Assembly: GCA_017468425.1 (NCBI GenBank)
Contig: JAFUIO010000011.1
Coordinates: 1-63,871 of the forward strand
Source of the DNA: Clostridia bacterium
GTDB lineage: Bacteria > Bacillota > Clostridia > Oscillospirales > Acutalibacteraceae
DNA length: 63,871 nt
Reading direction: 5' to 3'
Below are positions 52,380 through 61,382 of this stretch, one piece after another (the stretch's first letter is position 1; each line of letters opens with the position of its first letter). The position numbers and the translations under genes are program-made. Under the pieces are notes generated by a model. That model made no database searches, had not been told where the DNA came from, and saw nothing but the letters and a program-made list of their open reading frames with translations.

Positions 52380-53789
52380 ATGAAATACGAACTTGTTATC
52401 GGCCTTGAAACTCACGTTGAGCTTTCAACAGATTCAAAACTTTTCTGCTCTTGCGGCGGTCACTCAAGCCCCAAAGAGCCTAACGATTGCGTATGCCCTG
52501 CTTGCAGCGGTATGCCCGGTATGCTTCCCGTTACAAACAAACACGCTATTGAACTTGCAGTAAAAGCAGGCTTTATGCTCAACTGTAAAATCAATCAGTA
52601 CACAACTTTCGATAAAAAGAGTTACTACTATCCTGACCTTCCCTCTGCTTACCAGATTACACAGTGGTTCAACCCCGTTTGTGTTGAAGGCTCAGTAGAA
52701 ATCGGTGACAGAAAAATCGGCATCAAGCAGATTCACGTTGAAGAAGACGCAGGTAAGCTTGTTCACGACGATGCAACAAACACTTCATTCGTTGACTACA
52801 ACCGTACAAGTGTGCCCCTTATCGAAATTGTAAGTAAGCCTGATTTCAGAAGTTCAGACGAAGTTATCGCTTACCTCAAAAAGCTTAAATCAAGCCTTCA
52901 GTTTGCAGGAATTTCTGAATGTGAAGAAGGCGCAATGAGATGCGACGTTAACATTTCTGTACGTCCCGAAGGTTCAGATGAACTTGGTGTACGTTCAGAA
53001 ATCAAGAATATGAGTTCACTTTCTGAAATCAAAGACGCAATTGAATTTGAAAAAGTTCGTCACGTTGATGCTATTGAACGTCATACAGAAATGCTCGTTC
53101 AGGAAACACGCCGTTGGGACGATGTGAAGAGAAGAACATTCCCCATGCGTAATAAAGAAACTGCAGCAGACTACCGTTATTTCCCTGACCCCAACCTTAT
53201 GCCTGTTATTATTGATGATGAATGGCTCGCAGAAATCAGAGCAAGTATGCCTGCAACTGCAGAAGAAAAAGGCAAGGTTTACGAAGAAATGGGCATTGCA
53301 GCAAAAGAAGCAGCAGTATTGGCTTCAGACAGAAAACTCTGCGATGTTTTCGATGCAGTAGTAGCTTCCGGACGCAACCCCAAAACAGTTGCAAGCTGGA
53401 TTCTTACAGAATGTATGGGTATTATGAAACGCTTTGAAATCGAAGACCTTAACATTGCCCCCTCAAAGCTTTCAAGAATTATCGAGCTTGTTGAAACAAA
53501 CGAAATCACACGTGCAGCAGGTAAGAAAATTCTTTCTGCAGTGTTTGAAAAAGATGTTGATGTTGACGCTTTCTGCGAAGAAAACGGACTTAATGCAAAG
53601 GTTGACGAAAGTGCAATTGTAAGCCTTGTTGAAAAAGTAATTGCAGAAAATGATAAAGCAGTTGCCGATTATAAGAGCGGTAAAACAAAAGCAATGCAGT
53701 CTCTTTTCGGACTTATTATGAAAGAACTCCGCGGAACAGGCGACCCTGCAATGATCAGAAAACTTCTTGAAGAAAAACTTAATGCATAA
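52380..53789 (+). CDS. gatB: Asp/Glu-tRNA amidotransferase subunit B
   Basis: A 469-residue kinase/transamidase subunit that phosphorylates Asp-tRNA-Asn or Glu-tRNA-Gln and adds ammonia. The N-terminus I-G-L-E-T-H-V-E-L, the Cys pairs C-S-C and C-V-C-P-A-C for zinc, the D-Y-N-R-T-S-V-P segment and the C-terminal YqeY-like helical tail are intact. It begins 1 base after the gatA-like stop with GGAGG inside that gene. An intact GatB beside a dead GatA raises the question of its ammonia source. Confidence 0.94.
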   Translation: MKYELVIGLETHVELSTDSKLFCSCGGHSSPKEPNDCVCPACSGMPGMLPVTNKHAIELAVKAGFMLNCKINQYTTFDKKSYYYPDLPSAYQITQWFNPVCVEGSVEIGDRKIGIKQIHVEEDAGKLVHDDATNTSFVDYNRTSVPLIEIVSKPDFRSSDEVIAYLKKLKSSLQFAGISECEEGAMRCDVNISVRPEGSDELGVRSEIKNMSSLSEIKDAIEFEKVRHVDAIERHTEMLVQETRRWDDVKRRTFPMRNKETAADYRYFPDPNLMPVIIDDEWLAEIRASMPATAEEKGKVYEEMGIAAKEAAVLASDRKLCDVFDAVVASGRNPKTVASWILTECMGIMKRFEIEDLNIAPSKLSRIIELVETNEITRAAGKKILSAVFEKDVDVDAFCEENGLNAKVDESAIVSLVEKVIAENDKAVADYKSGKTKAMQSLFGLIMKELRGTGDPAMIRKLLEEKLNA

Positions 53790-53796
53790 GTATTTT

Positions 53797-53824
53797 ATCC
53801 CACTCTGATGAGTGGGATTTTTTT
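53797..53824 (+). terminator. Terminator of the aspS-gat operon
   Basis: ATCCCACTC and its complement around TGAT, then T6, 8 bases after the gatB stop. Confidence 0.93.
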
Positions 53825-53845
53825 GTAAATTTTTTCTTAACAATA

Positions 53846-53874
53846 TTGTGTTTAGATTCCGTGAGTGGTAAAAT
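53846..53874 (+). promoter_or_regulatory. Promoter of the GDSL hydrolase gene
   Basis: TTGTGT (53846-53851), 17-base spacer, TAAAAT (53869-53874). Confidence 0.7.
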
Positions 53875-53906
53875 CTTCTTATAAAATAAATAAAAGAGGT
53901 GTAATT

Positions 53907-54761
53907 GTGAAAAAGTTTATTTCGGTTGTTTTATGTATGGTATTAATAGTAACTTCTTTTGCAATTTCCGTTTCTGCAGAAGAAAAACTTTCTTACCTTG
54001 TTCTCGGCGATTCCATTGCCTATGCTTCGGGCGTTAAAAATGCAAAAGAAGCCTGCTACGGTAAAATAGTTGCAGATACTAACGGATATGAATATTCAAA
54101 CTATGCAGTGCCGGGGCATACAACAACTAATCTCATAAACCGTCTGTCAGAAGAAGCAGTATCTGACGCAGTTGAGAATGCAGATATTATCAGCATTTCA
54201 ATCGGCGGTAACGATTTCCTTATGAATAATATTATCGGCCTTATGTATGATTCAATAGTAAAAAATGATTACAGTAAATTCGATGATATCGCAGAAAGTT
54301 TTTATAATAATTTCAGCAGAATTATTGATATAATCAACGAGAAAAATGAAGATGCAGTTATTCTTATGCAGACTCTTTATAACCCTCAGTCAGGTTATCT
54401 CAGAGCACCTTATCAGCAAGGTGCAGACAGAATTAACAATGCAATCAACCGTTATGCACAGGAAAATCCCGGGGAAATTGTTATTGTTGATGTGGCAACA
54501 GCACTCGGTGACGACCCTGAAAATTTTGCAGGCGATAATATCCACCCCAGCGTTAAGGGCAATGAGATAATTGCAGATGTTGTTCTTGAAAAACTTAGTG
54601 AAATCAAGCTTGGAAATACAACTCAGGCGGTTATTTCCGAAAAAGGTCAGGATATTGAAATTTCTCCGATCTTTGCATCAATTTTCAATATTTACGGAGT
54701 AGTTTTCCATATAATTTCCGTAATCAGAAATTTCGTTTTAAACATAATTCCTATTGGTTGA
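53907..54761 (+). CDS. Secreted SGNH/GDSL-type esterase
   Basis: A 284-residue exported hydrolase. After a signal peptide (about 1-25, V-S-A-E) come block I G-D-S-I-A (nucleophile Ser), block III G-G-N-D (oxyanion Asn) and block V D-N-I-H-P (Asp/His), all in order. SGNH esterases remove acyl groups from lipids or O-acetyl groups from glycans. The GTG start at 53907 follows AAGAGGTG; the frame upstream is not preceded by a ribosome site. A hydrophobic C-terminal stretch may anchor it. The sugar O-acetyltransferase gene next to it makes acetyl-sugar turnover one option. Confidence 0.87.
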   Translation: MKKFISVVLCMVLIVTSFAISVSAEEKLSYLVLGDSIAYASGVKNAKEACYGKIVADTNGYEYSNYAVPGHTTTNLINRLSEEAVSDAVENADIISISIGGNDFLMNNIIGLMYDSIVKNDYSKFDDIAESFYNNFSRIIDIINEKNEDAVILMQTLYNPQSGYLRAPYQQGADRINNAINRYAQENPGEIVIVDVATALGDDPENFAGDNIHPSVKGNEIIADVVLEKLSEIKLGNTTQAVISEKGQDIEISPIFASIFNIYGVVFHIISVIRNFVLNIIPIG

Positions 54762-54784
54762 TTTTGTATTAAGGAGAGTTTATA

Positions 54785-55396
54785 GTGACAGAAAAAGAAA
54801 AACTCCATTCAGGCGATTTGTATCTGCCTGACGGAGAGGAAATAATGACAGAGCAACTTGAGTGTCTTAACAAACTTTACGATTTTAATATGACACGTCC
54901 CACAGAGCTTGAAAAAAGGGGAGAGATGCTTAAAAGTATGTTTGCGGAAATCGGCGAAAACTGCTATATTGAGCCGCCTTTACACTCGAATTGGGGCGGA
55001 AAGCATTGCCATTTCGGCAACAATGTTTATGCAAATTTCAACCTTACGATGGTTGATGATACTCATATTTACGTAGGCGATTACACTATGTTGGGTCCTA
55101 ACGTTGTGCTTGCAACTGCAGGTCACCCCATTCTGCCTGAATTGCGTGAAAAAGCATATCAGTTCAATTCATCTGTACGCATCGGCAGAAATTGCTGGCT
55201 TGGGGCAGGGGTGCTTGTACTTCCCGGAGTTACAATCGGCGATAACACAGTAATAGGTGCAGGCAGCGTTGTAACAAAAGATATTCCCGCGAATGTTGTG
55301 GCAGTGGGTAATCCCTGCAGAGTTTTAAGAGAAATAAACGACCACGACAGAGAGTATTATTTTAAGAATAAAAAAATTAATTACGATAATTTATAA
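54785..55396 (+). CDS. Maltose/galactoside-type sugar O-acetyltransferase
   Basis: A 203-residue left-handed beta-helix acyltransferase of the LacA/Maa group. The N-terminal cap (about 5-60) is followed by hexapeptide turns, the catalytic His in T-A-G-H-P and the terminal I-G-A-G-S-V-V-T-K-D-I-P loop that binds acetyl-CoA. It starts at GTG with AAGGAG 10 bases upstream and lies 23 bases after the GDSL gene, so the two are probably co-transcribed. Substrate sugar is unknown. Confidence 0.93.
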   Translation: MTEKEKLHSGDLYLPDGEEIMTEQLECLNKLYDFNMTRPTELEKRGEMLKSMFAEIGENCYIEPPLHSNWGGKHCHFGNNVYANFNLTMVDDTHIYVGDYTMLGPNVVLATAGHPILPELREKAYQFNSSVRIGRNCWLGAGVLVLPGVTIGDNTVIGAGSVVTKDIPANVVAVGNPCRVLREINDHDREYYFKNKKINYDNL

Positions 55397-55403
55397 GGCA
55401 TAC

Positions 55404-55452
55404 AAAAATCCCATCTGTTCTTTCTTGTGAAAAAGTCAGATGGGATTTTTTA
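55404..55452. terminator. Bidirectional terminator between convergent genes
   Basis: AATCCCATCTG with its complement around a 20-base loop, A-run before and TTTTTT after; it serves the acetyltransferase gene and the HD gene ending at 55453. Confidence 0.88.
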
Positions 55453-56130
55453 TTATTTGATGATATCTTTTAAAAGACTGATTCCGTTATCGTATGTTGA
55501 AGTAACTTCGTTTAACATATCGTTATAAAAAGATTCGGCAGTTTTTCTTCTTTCTTCTGCAATTTCTTTTCCGCGTACCGTATAGAAGCGGGAATAAATT
55601 TTTTCAAGCTTATATTTATATTCCTGAAAGAATGACGGGATTTTATCATCTGTGCCGTCAGAAACTCTGCCGTCAGGCAAAACGGAATACAGAGGCTCAG
55701 CCATTGCGCCCTGATACACAAGTGTTCTTGCAATTCCCATTGTGCCTGCAACATCGATTTTATCTGCATCAAAAAGAATTTTTGCCTCTGTACTTTCGGG
55801 GGGATTATTTTTTCTGAAACGGTGTGAGCTTATGCAATGCTTAACTTTTTCTGCAAAGCTTTCATCAAAACCATTTTCAGTCAGAAATTCATATGCTTTT
55901 TCAGCACCCACTTCTGCGTGGCAGAGTGAAGGAGTTTTATTCTGGTCTTCACGTGCGATATCGTGGAGTAAACACGCGGAAATCAGAACATCGTAATCAA
56001 CATTTTCGTCTTTACTTGCTATATCAAGTGCTGAATAAAGTACTCTGTAAATATGCTCTTTATCGTGTGCAGAATCCTTCATACACTCCAGCATATAATC
56101 CTCAAGTTTTCTGAATGTTTCGTTAGTCAT
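55453..56130 (-). CDS. HD-domain phosphohydrolase
   Basis: A 225-residue metal-dependent hydrolase. The metal ligands are visible as His in D-K-E-H, then H-D in C-L-L-H-D-I-A-R-E, a further H-A-E-V-G, and an Asp in F-D-A-D-K-I-D. This is the YedJ/uncharacterised phosphohydrolase type acting on nucleotides or other phosphate esters. I use the ATG at 56130 because GAGG lies 6 bases upstream; an ATG at 56142 overlapping the previous stop is the alternative. It is the third gene after the methyltransferase and GNAT genes. Confidence 0.83.
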   Translation of the reverse strand: MTNETFRKLEDYMLECMKDSAHDKEHIYRVLYSALDIASKDENVDYDVLISACLLHDIAREDQNKTPSLCHAEVGAEKAYEFLTENGFDESFAEKVKHCISSHRFRKNNPPESTEAKILFDADKIDVAGTMGIARTLVYQGAMAEPLYSVLPDGRVSDGTDDKIPSFFQEYKYKLEKIYSRFYTVRGKEIAEERRKTAESFYNDMLNEVTSTYDNGISLLKDIIK

Positions 56131-56138
56131 AGTTAGCC

Positions 56139-56585
56139 TCATAAATACAATCTGTAAATTCTCTGCTTTTTCATATTTTCTCTGTACGCGAAATATGTTT
56201 CAGGCGGTTTTGCAATTTCAATTAATTCGGCATCCAGCTTTTCTATAGTTTTATACGACGGAATATTATTTTCATCGCAGGTGAGAATAACTTCATTCAT
56301 ACCGTGTGCTTTTGCAATCTGTAACACCAGTTTACACGCTTTGAAAGCAAAATTATTTCCCCTGAAATTTTCTTCAATTTCATAGCCTATATTGCCGTTA
56401 TAATATGAATCAGAGTTACTGCCGATTCGCATACTTATTCTGCCGACGAATCTGTTGTTATAAAAAATATCGTAATAATAAAACGGTAAAAGCTTTTCAT
56501 CACCGAAATATTTTCCTGATATTTTAAGTTCAATTTCACCATCTGTAAGATAATCAAAATTATCTGAAAATCTGAAATTATTCAT
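56139..56585 (-). CDS. GNAT-family N-acetyltransferase
   Basis: A 148-residue GNAT fold. The strand V-G-R-I-S-M-R-I-G is followed by an acetyl-CoA pyrophosphate loop (E-E-N-F-R-G-N-N-F-A) and the C-D-E-N-N-I-P-S segment typical of the superfamily. Substrate cannot be told from sequence. It starts 5 bases after the methyltransferase gene and overlaps or abuts the HD gene, so the three form one small transcript. Confidence 0.8.
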   Translation of the reverse strand: MNNFRFSDNFDYLTDGEIELKISGKYFGDEKLLPFYYYDIFYNNRFVGRISMRIGSNSDSYYNGNIGYEIEENFRGNNFAFKACKLVLQIAKAHGMNEVILTCDENNIPSYKTIEKLDAELIEIAKPPETYFAYRENMKKQRIYRLYL

Positions 56586-56590
56586 TTTGC

Positions 56591-57298
56591 TTATCCTTTT
56601 CTCGCAACGATTGTTACAACGTTGGTTGATAAATCTGCAATACAGTTTTCTCGCGGAATATCATAACGTTGTGAAACGGTAGTTTGCTTCAGAATTTCCC
56701 AGTTTTCAAAAACTTTTTTCAACATTTCGGAAAGTTCAGACGTTGGGAGATTCACTTCAAATTGAGCATCAAGATTTTCTCTTGTGCTTTTATTCTTTTC
56801 AATAATTTCTGAATTGATTATCATACAGACTATGCCGTTTTTCTTTGTACCGTTTTCAATTTCTTTCAGTTTGTTTTCGAATGATTTTTCGGAATTAATG
56901 TGTTCCAAAGCGGAAACGGCAATTATAAAATCGTATTTGTTCTGTTTGATTCCGAAATCATCAATAGATGAGATTATTCCGTTAACGGAGTTCTCAACAT
57001 TATATTTTATGCTGTTTCTGTTTAACTCATCAATCGCAAAATCAAGAATATCAACGCAATCAATTCTGCAGGGGATATTGCTGAATTTTTGTGCAACAGG
57101 AATACAGTTTCTGCCAACACCGCAACCTAAATCAAGCACATCAAGGCTCTGATAGTTGTCAAACAACGGTAATATGTCCATAATGGTTTTTACAGGCTTG
57201 GCAAGCCAACTTCCGCTTTCAAACAGTTTTGCCGTTGAATATATTTCAATGTGAGAAGCTTTTTCAGCATCTCGTATCTTATCAATGTTTTTAGTCAT
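56591..57298 (-). CDS. Class I SAM-dependent methyltransferase
   Basis: A 235-residue methyltransferase with motif I V-L-D-L-G-C-G-V-G-R-N near residue 54, an acidic residue at the end of strand 2 (C-V-D-I-L-D) and a motif IV-like stretch (Y-D-F-I-I-A-V-S-A-L-E-H). The substrate is unknown; small molecules are more likely than DNA or RNA because no target-recognition region is seen. Its ribosome site CAGGTGAT lies right behind the araB terminator, so it is read by leakage or by a promoter I could not identify. Confidence 0.85.
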   Translation of the reverse strand: MTKNIDKIRDAEKASHIEIYSTAKLFESGSWLAKPVKTIMDILPLFDNYQSLDVLDLGCGVGRNCIPVAQKFSNIPCRIDCVDILDFAIDELNRNSIKYNVENSVNGIISSIDDFGIKQNKYDFIIAVSALEHINSEKSFENKLKEIENGTKKNGIVCMIINSEIIEKNKSTRENLDAQFEVNLPTSELSEMLKKVFENWEILKQTTVSQRYDIPRENCIADLSTNVVTIVARKG

Positions 57299-57308
57299 TT
57301 TATCACCT

Positions 57309-57342
57309 GAAAAAAGGGCAAATGCGTTGAAACATTTGCCCT
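57309..57342 (-). terminator. Terminator after araB
   Basis: AGGGCAAATG pairs with CATTTGCCCT around an 8-base loop, followed on the minus strand by TTTTTTC; it closes the recD2-to-araB series. Confidence 0.92.
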
Positions 57343-57351
57343 CGTTGAAAT

Positions 57352-59013
57352 TTATTTTTTGATTTCTTTGAGTCTCTTCATTACATCGTTGATGCCTGTG
57401 CCGAAGTAATCGTGGAGAGTTTTATATTCTTCAAAGAGTTTATCATAAATTGCAGATGCTTCTTCGTTGGGATAGTAAACAGTATCTTTAACCTTACCCA
57501 TAATTTCTGAAGCTGTGTAAGCGTCATCATATCCGCCTTTTTCGCTGCCTGCAGCAACTGCACCGAAGATTGCACTGCCAAGTGCACCGCCCTGTTCGCT
57601 GCCTGCAATTTTGATGGGCATTTTTATAACGTCTGCATAAATCTGCATTGTCATGGGGTCTTTCTGTGAAATACCGCCTGCTGCAAAGAATTCGTTAACG
57701 TCAACACCGAATTTGCGGAAGTCTTCGATAATCATTCTTGTGCCGTATGCAGTAGCCTCAATCAAAGCTCTGTAAATATCTTCAGGCTTTGTTTGTAAAG
57801 TCATACCGAGAATCATACCTGTAAGGTCAACGTCAACAAGAATTGAACGGTTACCGTTCCACCAGTCAAGAGCAACAAGACCGTGTTCACCGGGTCTCTG
57901 TTTTTCTGCTTTTGCACGAAGGAATTTATGTATGTTCATTCCTGCTTTTTCTGCTTCATCATAATATGATTTGGGAAGGCAGTTTTCAATAAACCACTGG
58001 AAGTGGTCGCCAACACAAGCCTGACCTGCTTCGTAACCGTAGAAACCGGGCATAATACCGTCAGCAACAACACCGCAGATACCTTCAACCTGAACTTCTT
58101 CTTCACCGAGAAGCATATGGCATGTTGATGTACCCATAATAGCAAGCATCTGACCTGCTTTTGTAATACCTACTGCAGGAACGAAAACGTGTGCGTCGAT
58201 AATACCTGCTGCAACTGCTGTGCCTTCGCAGAGACCGATTTTGTCAGCCATTTCTTTTGAAAGACCTGCAGCAAATGTGCCTGAAGGAGTGATAGGAAGG
58301 TTTTTGTTGATTTTATCTTCAATTACGTTTTCAAGTCTGGGGTCAAGTGCTTTGAAGAAATCTTTTGAGGGGAAGGATGTTGTTTTGTTCCACATTTCTT
58401 TGTAACCTGCTGTGCAGGAGTTTCTTACATCCTTGCCTGTGAGCATTCTTACAACCCAGTCAACTGCTTCCACGAAGCTGTCCATTGTGTCATAAATTTC
58501 AGGTTTTTCTTCAAGAATCTGCCAGAGCTTCGGAATTGCCCATTCAGAAGAAATTTTACCGCCGTAGTTTTTAAGCCACTGCTCGTTTCTTGCTTCAGCA
58601 ATTTCGTTGATTTTGTTTGCATGTTTCTGTGCAGCGTGGTGCTTCCAGAGTTTTACATAAGCGTGAGGCTCATCTTTGTATTCATCAAGGAAACAAAGGG
58701 GAGTGCCGTCTGCAGTAACGGGGAGAATTGTGCATGCGGTAAAGTCGATACCGATACCGATAACGTCTTCTTTGTTTACACCTGATTTTTTCATAACATC
58801 GGGAATTGTGTTATAAATTACATCAAGGTAATCCTGAGGATGCTGTAATGCCCAGTCGTTGCCCAGCTTTTTACCCGAAGGAAGGTATTCATCCATAACC
58901 GCGTGGGGATACTCGAAAACTGAACTTGCAAGTTCTTCACCTGTCTGTGCGTTTACGATAAGTGCTCTGCCTGAAAGTGTGCCGTAGTCAAGTCCGATAG
59001 TGTATTTTGCCAT
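57352..59013 (-). CDS. araB: L-ribulokinase
   Basis: A 553-residue FGGY-family kinase phosphorylating L-ribulose at C5. It begins Y-T-I-G-L-D-Y-G-T with the phosphate-1 loop, has the AraB segment G-I-G-I-D-F-T-A-C, and ends with the FGGY C-terminal motif region around A-A-G-G-I-S-Q-K. Length matches bacterial AraB. No araA, araD or arabinose transporter is in the window, which is unusual; it lies behind mreB and a DUF4364 gene. The ATG at 59013 follows AGGAG by 8 bases. Confidence 0.92.
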   Translation of the reverse strand: MAKYTIGLDYGTLSGRALIVNAQTGEELASSVFEYPHAVMDEYLPSGKKLGNDWALQHPQDYLDVIYNTIPDVMKKSGVNKEDVIGIGIDFTACTILPVTADGTPLCFLDEYKDEPHAYVKLWKHHAAQKHANKINEIAEARNEQWLKNYGGKISSEWAIPKLWQILEEKPEIYDTMDSFVEAVDWVVRMLTGKDVRNSCTAGYKEMWNKTTSFPSKDFFKALDPRLENVIEDKINKNLPITPSGTFAAGLSKEMADKIGLCEGTAVAAGIIDAHVFVPAVGITKAGQMLAIMGTSTCHMLLGEEEVQVEGICGVVADGIMPGFYGYEAGQACVGDHFQWFIENCLPKSYYDEAEKAGMNIHKFLRAKAEKQRPGEHGLVALDWWNGNRSILVDVDLTGMILGMTLQTKPEDIYRALIEATAYGTRMIIEDFRKFGVDVNEFFAAGGISQKDPMTMQIYADVIKMPIKIAGSEQGGALGSAIFGAVAAGSEKGGYDDAYTASEIMGKVKDTVYYPNEEASAIYDKLFEEYKTLHDYFGTGINDVMKRLKEIKK

Positions 59014-59036
59014 TTTTATCACTCCTGAAATATTTT

Positions 59037-59591
59037 TTATACAGTCAGAGAAGTTATAATCTCTGAATAAAGTTTAATCGGGTCTTCAAGAAAGTTTTTC
59101 TTGACAGTTTCAACCTGAATTTCGTCAGCAACGTAAATTGTAAGCTTCATAAGCTGAGTTTTTTCATCGCCGAAGAAAAATGTCACATTAAAACCGTTTT
59201 CGATTTTTTCAACTTCTATTTTGTTTTCACGTTCTCTGCGTGCAAGTGTCTGCAGACGGATTGCAGTGTTTACTGCTTTTTCCTTAACACTTCTGGGGAG
59301 AAAATCCATTTCAAGATTTTCAACAGAATCAATGCCTTTTTCGGTAACGGTCAGCATTTCATCTGTATTTTCAAGTGTCATTCTTACGTTGTCATCTCTG
59401 ATTAATTCGTCAAGAGCCTGAATCAATTCAAAGTAATTGGCAAGACCCTCACCCTGAATAATATCGCTCAGCTGCAATTTTGAAAGAGGAGCATCAAGGC
59501 TTTTTAAAAGATAACAGATAAGAAGCTTGATTTCTGTTTTGTTTGTAAGTCCGCCCGGCTCAACACCGAGATTCCATGCATCCATTTCCAT
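59037..59591 (-). CDS. DUF4364-family protein, winged-helix-like
   Basis: A 184-residue protein of the DUF4364 family common in Clostridia. The N-terminal half ([12 protein letters not shown], then L-S-D-I-I-Q) resembles a winged-helix fold; the C-terminal half is a beta-rich domain. Function is unknown. GGAGG precedes the ATG by 7 bases. It lies between mreB and araB in the same transcript. Confidence 0.82.
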   Translation of the reverse strand: MEMDAWNLGVEPGGLTNKTEIKLLICYLLKSLDAPLSKLQLSDIIQGEGLANYFELIQALDELIRDDNVRMTLENTDEMLTVTEKGIDSVENLEMDFLPRSVKEKAVNTAIRLQTLARRERENKIEVEKIENGFNVTFFFGDEKTQLMKLTIYVADEIQVETVKKNFLEDPIKLYSEIITSLTV

Positions 59592-59621
59592 ATATAAACC
59601 TCCTTTAAGAGTCTGACTTTT

Positions 59622-60668
59622 TTACGTTGAACTGTCTTCGCTATAGCCTTTGACCTGTTCACGTGTTTTGAAAATATAACCGTTATTCTGCAGGATATTC
59701 ATATCCTTAAGTGCCATTCCCGTACCTTTCGCTACGCAGTTAAGCGGGTCGTCGGCAATGTGGGTTATAATGCCCGTGCGTTGCTCAATCATTTCGTCAA
59801 TGCCGAGAATAAGAGCACCGCCGCCTGTGATATAAATACCGTTTTTCATAATATCGGAAACAAGGTCGGGGGCAGTCTGCTCCATAACACTGTAAATTCC
59901 GTCTATGATGCTTTCAAGTCCCTCTCTCATCGCAAGGAAAACTTCAGCAGATGAAATTTCAAAATGAGTGGGAAGACCTGATATATAATCTTTTCCGTTA
60001 GCAAGGATAGTAATTTCATCCTGTCTGAACCTTGCACAGGAAATCTTTTTCTTTAAATTTTCGGCAGTTTTAAGGCCTATTATAATGTTTCGTTCTCGTT
60101 TGAGATAATTCCTGATTGCTTTGTCAAAAGCGTTTCCGGCCCCTTTTACGGAAGCTGAAACGGCAATACTGCCTGTTGTGATAACGGCAATATCGGTAGT
60201 GCCGCCGCCGATATCAACGACCAGTGTGCCCGAGGGACTTCTCATATTTATTCCGGCCCCTACTGCTGCTGCGAGAGGCTCTTCAATAAGACACGCTCTG
60301 CCTGCACCTGAAAGAGTAGCAATATCAAGCAATGTTCGCTTTTCAAGGTCTGTAACTCCTGAGGGCATACAGATTACGATATTGGGTTTGAAGAATTTAT
60401 ATCCTGCAATTTTATGAAGATACCATTTAAGCATATGCTGTGTGGCAGTGAAATCGGAAACCACACCATCCTCCAGAGGTCTTACAACGGTAATACAATC
60501 GGGAGTTTTTCCGTACATTTCGTAGGCTCTTGAGCCTACTGCGATAATGTCTCCCGTATCGCTGTCATAAGCTATTGCAGAAGGCTCGGAAATAACTATA
60601 CCTTTTCCTTCAACGTAAATTATAGTTGAGGTGGTGCCTAAGTCAATTCCGATATTTACACCAAGCAT
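59622..60668 (-). CDS. mreB: MreB/Mbl-type actin-like protein
   Basis: A 348-residue bacterial actin that organises elongation of the cell wall from the inner face of the membrane. Phosphate-1 G-I-D-L-G-T-T-S-T, phosphate-2 V-V-D-I-G-G-G-T-T-D and the adenosine motif G-G-G-A are present. Length fits the family. It lacks mreC/mreD neighbours, so it is more like an Mbl or MreBH paralogue. It is 21 bases after comFC. Confidence 0.92.
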   Translation of the reverse strand: MLGVNIGIDLGTTSTIIYVEGKGIVISEPSAIAYDSDTGDIIAVGSRAYEMYGKTPDCITVVRPLEDGVVSDFTATQHMLKWYLHKIAGYKFFKPNIVICMPSGVTDLEKRTLLDIATLSGAGRACLIEEPLAAAVGAGINMRSPSGTLVVDIGGGTTDIAVITTGSIAVSASVKGAGNAFDKAIRNYLKRERNIIIGLKTAENLKKKISCARFRQDEITILANGKDYISGLPTHFEISSAEVFLAMREGLESIIDGIYSVMEQTAPDLVSDIMKNGIYITGGGALILGIDEMIEQRTGIITHIADDPLNCVAKGTGMALKDMNILQNNGYIFKTREQVKGYSEDSST

Positions 60669-60689
60669 TTGTCTGACCTCCTTCAGCCA

Positions 60690-61382
60690 TTAAAAATTAT
60701 TGTTGTTGAGTGCACATACGGCACATATAACACGTTTCGCACCTGCTTTTTTGAGAGTTTTTGCACATTCTTCCAGGGTGCTTTCTGTGGTTATAACATC
60801 GTCGCAGATGAGTATAGTTTTGTTTTTTACATCAAATTTCTGATTAACAGCAAAAGCACCTTTGAGGTTTTCACGTCTTTCTTTTCCCGAAAGGGCTACC
60901 TGCGGACGGGTGTTTCTGATTTTCTTGAGAAGACGGGGAGTGTTTTCCATAGAAAAGGCTTTCGAGATATATTTTATAAGCACTTCTCCGTGGTTGTAAT
61001 TTTTCCTGAATCTTCTTATTTTAGTCATAGGCACACAGGTGATAAAGTCGGGTGTTTCGTCCTTAAAATCACGGGAAATAACCTCTGTAAGTTCAGCGGT
61101 TAAAAATTCTGCTGCCGGTTTGAAATTCTTATACTTAAAATTATGTATACATTTTCTCACAGGCTCGTCATAATAAAACGGTGCAGTAAGGTTATCAAAA
61201 TTTTTGTCTGTAAAAGAAAATGACAACAGTATTTCCTGCGGTACGCGGATTTTTTCAACAGAGCAGTCATCGCAGATATCTTTGTTGAGTTCAGATGTTT
61301 TTGCACAGATTCTGCATCTGTTTCCGAGAATCAGACGTTTTATTATATGAGTGCGTATCCTGAAATTTTCGTTTCTTATCAT
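60690..61382 (-). CDS. comFC: ComFC-like phosphoribosyltransferase-fold protein
   Basis: A 230-residue protein with an N-terminal zinc-finger-like set Cys23, Cys26, Cys37, Cys40 and a C-terminal PRTase domain with the PRPP loop I-L-I-C-D-D-V-I-T-T. ComFC is needed for DNA uptake in competent bacteria and sits inside the cell near the translocation machinery. comFA is not beside it. It overlaps recD2 by 4 bases, an order seen in other Clostridia. Confidence 0.88.
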   Translation of the reverse strand: MIRNENFRIRTHIIKRLILGNRCRICAKTSELNKDICDDCSVEKIRVPQEILLSFSFTDKNFDNLTAPFYYDEPVRKCIHNFKYKNFKPAAEFLTAELTEVISRDFKDETPDFITCVPMTKIRRFRKNYNHGEVLIKYISKAFSMENTPRLLKKIRNTRPQVALSGKERRENLKGAFAVNQKFDVKNKTILICDDVITTESTLEECAKTLKKAGAKRVICAVCALNNNNF

